This document shows positions 16,679 to 24,035 of a stretch of 47,251 nt of DNA, piece after piece. The notes under the pieces were generated by a model, which was not told the DNA's origin, did not search any database, and saw only the letters and a program-made list of their open reading frames with translations. The translations under genes and the position numbers were made by a program. Each line of letters opens with the position of its first letter. Within the stretch, counting starts at the first letter, position 1. Origin of the DNA: UBA9732 sp963609725 (lineage in GTDB: Bacteria; Spirochaetota; Spirochaetia; Sphaerochaetales; Sphaerochaetaceae); assembly GCA_963609725.1 (NCBI GenBank), contig CAVDLI010000003.1, forward strand, positions 1 through 47,251, given 5' to 3'.

Positions 16679-17467
16679 TTACTCTCCTAGGAATGTAATC
16701 TCATTTGGAATTATCCGTACAGGCAGTTCCAGAGCCAAATGATTCTCTGAAATTTGAAGCTTGCCATTGACAAAGGCCTCGTTTGCTGTCGCTCTCACCA
16801 TGTACAACCCATCTTTTGGAACAAGTTGTTCAAGAGTACGGACATCATAAAACAGGCGGTTTTGACTCGATTTATAAGGAATATTCCTTACATCAAGACT
16901 GTACGCTCTGCCAAGTAAAGAGGAAGCTTTTTCCAAATTACCTGTTAGGAGACATCTACGAATTAAGGAGCTACTCACTTCTTCTCCATTTACAAAGATA
17001 GAAGGAACAACCACTAAAGAAGTAGATGAAGTATATTTTGACAAATATTCAGCAATTTGTGAAACTCCAGCACTACTAGAAGGATTTCCACAACGAAAAC
17101 TTGTCCCAACAACCATTGCTTTGACATTGTACGACGTACAAAGCATAGCAATGAACTCCTCACCAGTGAGTTTACTCATATTGTCACAAAAGTCAATTAC
17201 ACAATGCCAGTCAAGACCTGCCTTTGTGAACATTTCATCTAATTTATAAGATGATGCTAAAGGTTTAACATACTCCATTGAGCCTTTTGCCATTTTAGGA
17301 TTTACAGAAAATGTAATTGCAACACTTTGCCAATTGTTTTCATGTGCTAAAGAGACATTCTTCTCAATTATTGCAGAGTGGCCTAGATGAAAGCCATCAA
17401 ATACGCCAATGCTTACAACACATGGAACATCTTTTAATACGTGCTGCTTAAAGTCTAAAGTTTCCAT
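16679..17467 (-). CDS. ribF: FAD synthetase (RibF family) with a degenerate riboflavin-kinase half
   Basis: Bifunctional RibF phosphorylates riboflavin and adenylylates FMN. The N-terminal nucleotidyltransferase domain is good: GVFDGFHLGH at residues 21-30, VITFSVNP-type segment, VGTSFRCG, and SSSLIRRCLLTGNLEKASSLLGRAYSL. The C-terminal part (about residue 185 on) lacks the kinase consensus GRTLGFPTAN and the NxGxRPTF region, and the whole protein is 262 residues against about 300 for the family. It may therefore make FAD from FMN only. The start overlaps the truB stop by one base. Confidence 0.87.
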   Translation of the reverse strand: METLDFKQHVLKDVPCVVSIGVFDGFHLGHSAIIEKNVSLAHENNWQSVAITFSVNPKMAKGSMEYVKPLASSYKLDEMFTKAGLDWHCVIDFCDNMSKLTGEEFIAMLCTSYNVKAMVVGTSFRCGNPSSSAGVSQIAEYLSKYTSSTSLVVVPSIFVNGEEVSSSLIRRCLLTGNLEKASSLLGRAYSLDVRNIPYKSSQNRLFYDVRTLEQLVPKDGLYMVRATANEAFVNGKLQISENHLALELPVRIIPNEITFLGE

Positions 17468-18351
17468 TACTCATCTTCCCTGATTTGGCAAATTATTTTT
17501 TTCTCTTTAAGACTATATATACAAAAAGCACGGCCACAGTTTGTGAAAATAGCAACACCTTTATTTTCATTTGGAAGACGTTTTATAACACTTTGAGGGA
17601 CGGCTCCATTTTTCAATTTGAAAGACTCCTCATCACTTGTCTGAACAAAGACAGTTCCGTCTAATTTACTCAGCAAGTCAAATTTGCTTTCTTTTGCCAA
17701 AGAAATAGCTTTAAGACTGGCTTCATCATCATATGAAATTGCATCATCAACATTAAACGGCCCAATTGATGTTCTATACAGCTCCTTTACATAAGCACAG
17801 CTGTTACACAAATGTCCTAAATCACGTGCATAAGAGCGTACATATGTTCCTTTTGAAACGTGAAGTTTTATCTTAAGAAAAGGAGCCTTATATGACAGAA
17901 TTGTAGCTTCGTGTATGAAAACCGGACGTGGTTTAAGAATTGGAATTTCTTCATTAGCTCTTGCCATTTGGTAAACTCTTTTACCATTAACATGAATTGC
18001 ACTATATGCTGGAGGTATTTGATTTAACGGCCCCACAAGTTTATTTACAGCATTTTGCACTGTTTCAAAATCTGGAATTTTGCCAATCTCAATAACAGTA
18101 CCCTCCGGGTCTAGAGTATCAGTAGAACGACCAAATTCAATTACGGCTTCATATGTTTTATTCATTCCCATAAAGACAGGAACAAGTTTTGTATAACTAC
18201 CGCATAAGACAATCATAAGACCATGTGCAAATTTATCTAGAGTACCACAATGCCCCGTTTTCTTATTAACAAGCCTTTTTATGCGTCCAAGACAATCAAA
18301 AGACGTAATACCTTGTGATTTATTAACAAGAATAATTGCATTCTTACTCAT
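17467..18351 (-). CDS. truB: tRNA pseudouridine(55) synthase
   Basis: TruB makes the conserved pseudouridine of the T loop in tRNA. Motif I, NKSQGITSFD, is at about residues 10-19. The catalytic Asp lies in KTGHCGTLDKFAHGLMIVLCG, where the usual DPLATG reads DKFAHG. Motif III, VSKGTYVRSYARDLG, is intact. The 294-residue length is normal. It lies 32 nt after rbfA in the translation superoperon. Confidence 0.93.
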   Translation of the reverse strand: MSKNAIILVNKSQGITSFDCLGRIKRLVNKKTGHCGTLDKFAHGLMIVLCGSYTKLVPVFMGMNKTYEAVIEFGRSTDTLDPEGTVIEIGKIPDFETVQNAVNKLVGPLNQIPPAYSAIHVNGKRVYQMARANEEIPILKPRPVFIHEATILSYKAPFLKIKLHVSKGTYVRSYARDLGHLCNSCAYVKELYRTSIGPFNVDDAISYDDEASLKAISLAKESKFDLLSKLDGTVFVQTSDEESFKLKNGAVPQSVIKRLPNENKGVAIFTNCGRAFCIYSLKEKKIICQIREDE

Positions 18352-18383
18352 ATAATTTGCTACCCAATTCTGATTGTTTGCTT

Positions 18384-18743
18384 TTACTCTTCTATTTTTG
18401 TATGAAGACTTTCCAAAAGCTCATTCATCTTTTGAGCCTCTCGTTGCGTCGTATCTGGGACAAATGTGAGTTTTGGTGTATTTCTAGTCTTTAATATACT
18501 TGCAAGTTTTGCTTGTATAAAACCTGCAGCACTCTGGAGAGCTTTAACTGAATTCTCAAGAGTATCGTCATTTGCAAGGCATGAAACGTACAGCGTTGCA
18601 TAAGCATTATCTTTAGACAAAGTTATATCGCTAATACTTGCAAATTTATTAAGTTTGGGGTTTTTTATTTCACCATTAACAATGAGAGTATTAACAGCTT
18701 GCAATATTCTTGCTTCATTTCTACTTTGACTATAATCACTCAT
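18384..18743 (-). CDS. rbfA: Ribosome-binding factor A
   Basis: RbfA helps mature the 16S rRNA 5' end in the 30S subunit. The 119-residue product shows the KH-like fold pattern: RILQAVNTLIVNGEIKNPKL, ISDITLSKDNAYATLYVS, AAGFIQAKLASILKTRNTPKLTFVPD. I start it at ATG 18743 (MSDYSQSR). The TTG four codons upstream belongs to its ribosome-binding site TTGGAGC. It lies between truB and infB as in most bacteria, but 247 bases of palindromic non-coding sequence separate it from infB. Confidence 0.9.
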   Translation of the reverse strand: MSDYSQSRNEARILQAVNTLIVNGEIKNPKLNKFASISDITLSKDNAYATLYVSCLANDDTLENSVKALQSAAGFIQAKLASILKTRNTPKLTFVPDTTQREAQKMNELLESLHTKIEE

Positions 18744-18810
18744 TTTTTGCTCCAATTAAATCAAACTTAAAATGTCAATGTTAAATACATCTTTCAAAAC
18801 TCTTTCAAAA

Positions 18811-18977
18811 GAGGTTTTTGCAAAACTGTCTTCATGAATCTTGGCTTTGCCTTTTCGGCTAAAAGAGCATTTCTTCTAACTTCATAATACACAAAGTATT
18901 ATTTCAGTTTTCAGAAAATGCTTTTTATCTCGCAAATCCAAAACCAATCTCCACAAAGCTCATTTTGCAAAAACCTC
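18811..18977 (-). repeat. Long imperfect palindrome between infB and rbfA
   Basis: The two arms, 18811-18890 and 18896-18977, are inverted copies around a 5-nt loop. They begin with a perfect 15-bp terminal repeat (GAGGTTTTTGCAAAA) and end with a perfect 7-bp apex (ATAATAC/GTATTAT). A hand alignment gives about 70% identity over 80 positions. Several mismatches become G-U pairs in the transcribed minus strand. It fills nearly the whole infB-rbfA gap. It could be a decayed MITE-like element or a long operon hairpin that is an RNase III or decay boundary. Short AAAA tracts flank both ends. Confidence 0.72.
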
Positions 18978-18990
18978 AAAAGAATCTCAA

Positions 18991-21876
18991 TTAAATATAT
19001 TCATTTGACATATTAAGTTTTCTTGCTGTTTCTTGGATTTCAACAAATTCAAGAATATCGCCTTCTTTCAAATCCTGGAAACTTTCAATTCCAATACCAC
19101 ATTCAAATCCTGCTGATACTTCACGTACATCGTCCTTAAATCTCTTAAGAGACGTAATTTTGACCAAGTCGTGGTTGATTTGAATATTTTCTCTTATTAC
19201 GCGACAGAAATTGTTTCTCTTAACACTTCCATTAAGAACATAACAACCAGCAACAATTCCAACTTTTGGAACCTTAAACACCTGTCTGACTTCTGCCGTA
19301 CCAACATCGACTTCTGTTTTCTCAGGAGAAAGCATTCCTTCCATTGCAGCCTTAACATCATCAACAACGTTATAGATAATATTGTACTTGCGAATTTCAA
19401 TCTTTTCTTGATCTGCACGTGCTTGAGCTTTTGGAGTTGGTCTTACATTAAAACCAATTACAAGAGCAGGATTTTCAGAAGCACTTGCCAAATTGATATC
19501 ATCTTCAATAATTGCACCCGCAGCTGCACGTATTACACGAACTCTAATTTCAGGAGTTGAAAGTTTTTCAAGAGCAAGCTGCAATGCTTCAACAGAACCC
19601 TGTACATCACCTTTAATAATGACGTTAAGCTCTTGTACTTCACCCTCTTTAATTGCTTCGTTAAGAGTTTCAAGCGTAACTTTTTTGAATTTACTTGCTT
19701 GATTCATTCTTTCAAGCTCTTGTCTCTTGGTTCCAATTTGTCTTGCTTGTTTTTCGTTTTCACAAACCTGGAACGGATCTCCAGCTGACGGAACATCAGA
19801 AAGACCAATTACTTCAACAGGCGTAGATGGGCCTGCAGAGGTAATCTTTTTACCTTTGTCATCAAACATGGCTCTTACTCTTCCTGGATAAATTCCAGAA
19901 ACGTAATAATCGCCTTGTTTTAATGTCCCTCTTTCAATAATTACAGACGCAACAATACCTCTTCCTTGGTCAATTCTTGCTTCAAGAATTTTTCCTTCTG
20001 CTCTGCAATTAGGATTAGCTTTCAAATCCATCATTTCAGCTTGTAAAAGGATTGTGTCCAAAAGCTCATCAATACCTTCTTTTTTCAATGCTGAAATTTG
20101 GCAGAATAATGTTTGACCTCCCCACTCTTCAGGCATAAGGCCACGGTCAGAAAGCTGTTGCATAACTCTTTCAGGTTTTGCGTCTGGTAAATCAATTTTG
20201 TTTATTGCAACAATAATTGGTACATTTGCAGCTTTTGCGTGATCTATTGCCTCTAGTGTTTGAGGCATGACACCGTCATTTGCAGCAACAACAAGAACGA
20301 CAATATCTGTAAGCTGTGCACCACGGGCTCTCATCATTGTAAAAGCAGCATGTCCCGGAGTATCCAAGAAAACAATATCTCCTTTTCCTGGAATAGAGAC
20401 TTTGTATGCGCCAATGTGTTGAGTAATACCTCCAAACTCACCTGCAACAACGTTTGTTTGCCTTATAGCATCCAAAAGTTTTGTTTTACCATGGTCAACA
20501 TGGCCCATGACAGTAACAATTGGAGCTCTTGGGACTAAGTCCTCTTCTTTATCTTCTTCCTTTGCAATTATTGTTTCATCATAAAGATTTACAAGATGTA
20601 CAGAGCATCCATATTCTTCTGCAATAATTGTTGCTGTATCGCTGTCAATGCTTTCGTTTATGCTAACCATCATTCCCATTCCAAAGAGCTTGGAAATGAT
20701 TTCAGATGCCTTTATATTCATTTTGCGAGCAAGGTCACTAACTGTTATTGAAGAAAGAATATCTATAGACTTAGGAACGGCTGCTACCTGTTCACTTGTT
20801 TTGGGTTTCTTTCCAAACTGTTTGAGTTCAAACTCTTCATCAGTCCTTTCGCCTCTTCTATCCTTGCCTTTATCTTTTGAATAAACTCTGCGGTTTTTAT
20901 CAACAGTAATATCACTAGGAGGAGTAAAACCTCCACCTCTGTGCATGTTGCCACCTCTTGGGGAGTCTTTTCCAAAACTAGTTCTTTGACCAAAGCCGGG
21001 CTTAGATTGTCCGTCTTTTGAAAAACTGCCAAATCCGCCCTGTTTTTGACCATATCCTCCTTGTCTATTTCCTTGTTGTGCAGAACGAGGAACATAACCT
21101 TGAGGGCGCCCTTGCTGACCATTTTGACCAAAGTTTCCCTGTTTTTGTCCATAACCACCTTGGTTTTTATGATTGTTGTAATTGCTAATTCTTTGGCCAT
21201 CTCTGCCATAAGTAACACCACCAACAGAGCCAACAGGACCTGTTGATCTTTGGCCTGCAGAACCTCTTGAAGAGCCATTAGGATTAATTGGTGGCAAGTT
21301 GTCACCAGAAATAATTACAGGACCCATGTTTATGGTGCTTTGAGGAATTGAGCTCTTCTTTATTACTTTCTTCTGAACAGTAGTTGTATTTGAACCTACT
21401 TGTTTCTTTACAAAAGTACTTCCTTGAGTATTAACAGGTTTTTGTCCTTGCACGTTTTGTACGCCAACTTTTTGTTGAGAATTATTTTGTGATGACGAGG
21501 GCTTTACTCCTGTATTTTGAGCATTTTGAGAAGAAGCATTGTTTATGTTTTTATTTTGAAATGAATTCTGATTTTGCACATTTGGTTTCTGCAAATCAAC
21601 AGGATTATTAGTTTTCTTCTCTTCAACAACTGTTGTTGCTGTTTTATTTACGTCATCAGTTTTATTTGCAACTTCAATAGCAGAAGATACTGCTTCTTTT
21701 GCTACAGGCTCAGATTTTTCAGATTGTGCTTTAACTACAACAACAGGTTTTTTCTTGATGACAACAATCTTCTTTTTTTCTTGTACTGAGGTATCTACTT
21801 TGGGACTCTGAACTGGTGTTCCTGTAATCTTGGGCTGCTTGATCAATGTTGCCTTTGGTTTGTTTTCTTCTGACAT
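18991..21876 (-). CDS. infB: Translation initiation factor IF-2
   Basis: The GTPase brings initiator tRNA to the ribosome. The G domain starts near residue 455 with GHVDHGKT, then DTPGHAAF and NKID, followed by domain II and the C-terminal fMet-tRNA domain (KVGIVAGCYVLNGSVKRN). The first 450 residues are unusual: a Lys/Val-rich segment, a Gln/Asn/Ser-rich region (about 90-170), then a Gly/Gln/Tyr/Phe region with repeated GYGQKQG and FG/YG dipeptides (about 220-310). I use ATG 21876; TTG one codon upstream is also possible. GAGGAG at the end of nusA is the ribosome-binding site. Confidence 0.96.
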   Translation of the reverse strand: MSEENKPKATLIKQPKITGTPVQSPKVDTSVQEKKKIVVIKKKPVVVVKAQSEKSEPVAKEAVSSAIEVANKTDDVNKTATTVVEEKKTNNPVDLQKPNVQNQNSFQNKNINNASSQNAQNTGVKPSSSQNNSQQKVGVQNVQGQKPVNTQGSTFVKKQVGSNTTTVQKKVIKKSSIPQSTINMGPVIISGDNLPPINPNGSSRGSAGQRSTGPVGSVGGVTYGRDGQRISNYNNHKNQGGYGQKQGNFGQNGQQGRPQGYVPRSAQQGNRQGGYGQKQGGFGSFSKDGQSKPGFGQRTSFGKDSPRGGNMHRGGGFTPPSDITVDKNRRVYSKDKGKDRRGERTDEEFELKQFGKKPKTSEQVAAVPKSIDILSSITVSDLARKMNIKASEIISKLFGMGMMVSINESIDSDTATIIAEEYGCSVHLVNLYDETIIAKEEDKEEDLVPRAPIVTVMGHVDHGKTKLLDAIRQTNVVAGEFGGITQHIGAYKVSIPGKGDIVFLDTPGHAAFTMMRARGAQLTDIVVLVVAANDGVMPQTLEAIDHAKAANVPIIVAINKIDLPDAKPERVMQQLSDRGLMPEEWGGQTLFCQISALKKEGIDELLDTILLQAEMMDLKANPNCRAEGKILEARIDQGRGIVASVIIERGTLKQGDYYVSGIYPGRVRAMFDDKGKKITSAGPSTPVEVIGLSDVPSAGDPFQVCENEKQARQIGTKRQELERMNQASKFKKVTLETLNEAIKEGEVQELNVIIKGDVQGSVEALQLALEKLSTPEIRVRVIRAAAGAIIEDDINLASASENPALVIGFNVRPTPKAQARADQEKIEIRKYNIIYNVVDDVKAAMEGMLSPEKTEVDVGTAEVRQVFKVPKVGIVAGCYVLNGSVKRNNFCRVIRENIQINHDLVKITSLKRFKDDVREVSAGFECGIGIESFQDLKEGDILEFVEIQETARKLNMSNEYI

Positions 21877-21885
21877 CAATGAATA

Positions 21886-23358
21886 TTACTCCTCGTCTTC
21901 TTCTACTTCCTCGAAACTTATCCCCACGTGGCAGTTAGGACATTCTGTCATGCCAACTTTGAGAGGATAACCACATTTTGGGCAAGCAAAACCTTCTGCT
22001 TCTTCACTTTCAACTTCATCTTCAACAATGTCAACGTTCTCACTTATAACATTGTTGATATTCTCAATATCTTCTGCAGTAAGATTTTTCATTTCTGCAA
22101 AATCTTCATCTGTAAGATTTATAAACTCTTCAACAGTATATATGTCATAGAAATTAAGTTTTTCAATGAGAGATGCATCAATTGGAAGATCTGTAAGAGA
22201 CATTTCTTCTTCATCCTCTGAAACATTTGGCATTTGATAATTAGCATCTGGAACATCAAACATAGCATCTGCTGCAGCTCTTGCTTCTCTTGATACATCC
22301 ATTTCTGCAAATTGCTCTTGGGTTTTAACATTAACAATCCAGTCGCAAAGACGGTTAACAAGTCTTACATTAAGACCTTGCTTTCCAATTGCAAGAGAAA
22401 GTTGTGATTCATCAACAATTGCAACGGCTTCTTTCTTAGCTTGGTCAATAACATAAACTTTGAGAACTTTTGCAGGAGAAAGAGCATTTGCAATATACTC
22501 AAGTGGATTAGGATCCCATCTAATAACGTCAATCCTCTCGTCATCAAGCTCTTTCATAATGGCTTGAATTCTATTTCCTTTAAGACCAACACAGGTTCCA
22601 ACTGCATCTGCGTCAACTTTCTTAGGATAAACTGCAACTTTTGTTCTGTAGCCGGCTTCCCTCACAATTTTCATTATTTCAACGCTAGGATCTTTTGATA
22701 CAAGTTCTGGAACGTATATTTCAAAGAGTTTTCTAACAAACTCCTCATGGACACGACTGAGAATAACTCTAATGTTCTTGTCTGATTTCTCATCTGGACG
22801 AACACTTTCTACATAACATCTAATTTTATCACCTTTAGTGTAGAATTCTTTTGGACTTTGATTTTTCTTTGGTAAATAACCTTGTGTTTTACCAAGGTCA
22901 ACCAAAAGATCTCCATCTCGTTCACCTTGTACATAACCATTGATAATTTCACCAACTTTGCTTTTGAACTCTTGTAAGAGTTCATCCTTTTGAATTTCTC
23001 TAAGAGCAGACTGAGCTCTTTGTTTTCCCGTTTGAACACTTATTCTGTCAAAACTCTTTGGGTCAATTGGAATAAGAAGGTCATCCCCAACTTCTGCTTC
23101 TGCATTTAATTCAAGAGCATCTTCAAGAGGTATTTGTGTAACTTCATCATCAAAATTATCATCATCAACGACAACTTTACGAGCAAAAAGTTCAACAGAT
23201 GAGAGGTCGTCTGCAAATGTAACTACAGCATTTTCGTCTGTTCCATATTTTCTTCTATACGTTGCAAGCAAAGTCTGCTTTATTGTATCTAAAACCAATT
23301 CTTGAGAAATACCCTTATCCTCAACCATCATTCTGATAGCGTCACTTAACTCGGACAT
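21886..23358 (-). CDS. nusA: Transcription termination/antitermination factor NusA with a C-terminal zinc ribbon
   Basis: NusA binds RNA polymerase and modulates pausing, termination and antitermination. I see the N-terminal domain (MSELSDAIRMMVEDKGISQE), S1 (VGEIINGYVQGERDGDLLVDLG), two KH domains (DAVGTCVGLKGNRIQAI and LAIGKQGLNVRLVNRL) and a helical AR-like region. The last 32 residues contain CPKC and CPNC (Cys 459, 462, 473, 476) 10 residues apart, a zinc-ribbon pattern not usual in NusA. The start is ATG 23358, with a strong GGAGG; it overlaps the rimP end by 17 nt. Confidence 0.94.
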   Translation of the reverse strand: MSELSDAIRMMVEDKGISQELVLDTIKQTLLATYRRKYGTDENAVVTFADDLSSVELFARKVVVDDDNFDDEVTQIPLEDALELNAEAEVGDDLLIPIDPKSFDRISVQTGKQRAQSALREIQKDELLQEFKSKVGEIINGYVQGERDGDLLVDLGKTQGYLPKKNQSPKEFYTKGDKIRCYVESVRPDEKSDKNIRVILSRVHEEFVRKLFEIYVPELVSKDPSVEIMKIVREAGYRTKVAVYPKKVDADAVGTCVGLKGNRIQAIMKELDDERIDVIRWDPNPLEYIANALSPAKVLKVYVIDQAKKEAVAIVDESQLSLAIGKQGLNVRLVNRLCDWIVNVKTQEQFAEMDVSREARAAADAMFDVPDANYQMPNVSEDEEEMSLTDLPIDASLIEKLNFYDIYTVEEFINLTDEDFAEMKNLTAEDIENINNVISENVDIVEDEVESEEAEGFACPKCGYPLKVGMTECPNCHVGISFEEVEEDEE

Positions 23359-23848
23359 TTTTAATATCCTCCCATCTGTAATCCAATTTTGCTTTTTGGA
23401 TATCATTAAATTCAATTTTTTTCTCTTCACCCTTCTCTTTTGAGTCTTCAATCTCATAATTCAAAAGAGTGACACATCCACTTTCAACTTCGCCAATCAC
23501 ACCATTTATCCACGATGACGTACAAAGGCTGTAAACTCTGCAATTTTTCCCCTTAAAAACTTGGAATTCATATACATCCCTAAAGTTTCTTTGCAGTCCA
23601 GGGGTGGAAACTTCCACATAAAGGTCATCGCGACCATATTTTATTTGAAGCCTTGGAAGAATAGTGTTATGAACTTTAGCACAATCATCTATCCCCGTTT
23701 CTTCCATAGGATTCATTATGGTAACTGAAACCTGAACTGTTTTGCCTTGCATTGTTTTTTTTACATCACAAAGCACCATTCCAAGGTTTTCTACGATACC
23801 ATTAAGATCCTCAAATAGAGGGTCTTTTGTTATCTCATTATTCAACAT
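23342..23848 (-). CDS. rimP: Ribosome maturation factor RimP
   Basis: RimP acts in 30S assembly. The sequence fits the family: LNGIVENLGMVLCDVKK near the N-terminus, DDCAKVHNTILPRL, YVEVSTPGLQRNF (the conserved V-S-S/T-PG-L motif) and a C-terminal SH3-like part ending in RWEDIKNVRVK. I choose ATG 23848, giving 168 residues. It lacks a clear ribosome-binding site because a terminator hairpin lies just before it. A TTG at 23887 would translate through the hairpin and is the main alternative. It is first in the nus operon. Confidence 0.86.
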   Translation of the reverse strand: MLNNEITKDPLFEDLNGIVENLGMVLCDVKKTMQGKTVQVSVTIMNPMEETGIDDCAKVHNTILPRLQIKYGRDDLYVEVSTPGLQRNFRDVYEFQVFKGKNCRVYSLCTSSWINGVIGEVESGCVTLLNYEIEDSKEKGEEKKIEFNDIQKAKLDYRWEDIKNVRVK

Positions 23849-23856
23849 AAAGCCAT

Positions 23857-23883
23857 AAAAAAGGGACCGAAACTTTCGATCCC
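23857..23883 (-). terminator. Intrinsic terminator (attenuator candidate) in the rimP-nusA leader
   Basis: On the minus strand GGGATCGAAA pairs with TTTCGGTCCC (23883-23863, one G-U pair, tight loop) and is followed at once by TTTTTT (23862-23857). It sits between a strong promoter and the rimP start, so it would stop most transcripts of the operon after about 50 nt unless read through. NusA itself is encoded downstream, so autoregulation by attenuation is a natural model. The hairpin is seen; the regulation is inference. Confidence 0.78.
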
Positions 23884-23912
23884 TCAAAAATCCTTATTAA
23901 AAATCCATTTGC

Positions 23913-23942
23913 ACTATAATGCAACGCAAGCAAATGTGTCAA
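23913..23942 (-). promoter_or_regulatory. Strong promoter of the rimP-nusA-infB operon
   Basis: On the minus strand a perfect -35 TTGACA (23942-23937) is followed at 18 bp by TATAGT (or at 17 bp by TTATAG). Predicted transcription starts near 23906, about 23 nt before the attenuator hairpin. The spacer contains ATGCAACGCAAGCAAAT read on the plus strand, which partly resembles the repeats at the nucleoside transporter promoters. Confidence 0.75.
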
Positions 23943-24035
23943 TAACTGTAACTATTAAGACGTAAAAAGTGGCAAAGAACACGACTTAAACCAAAATACT
24001 TTTATTGGATTTTATTCTGTGTTACAGTACAAAGC

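Noticed and set aside
23919..23935. ATGCAACGCAAGCAAAT in the rimP promoter spacer as another site of the nucleoside-transporter repeat
   Set aside because: Only the first heptamer matches well. A 7-mer is expected several times by chance in 47 kb, so I do not count it as a member.
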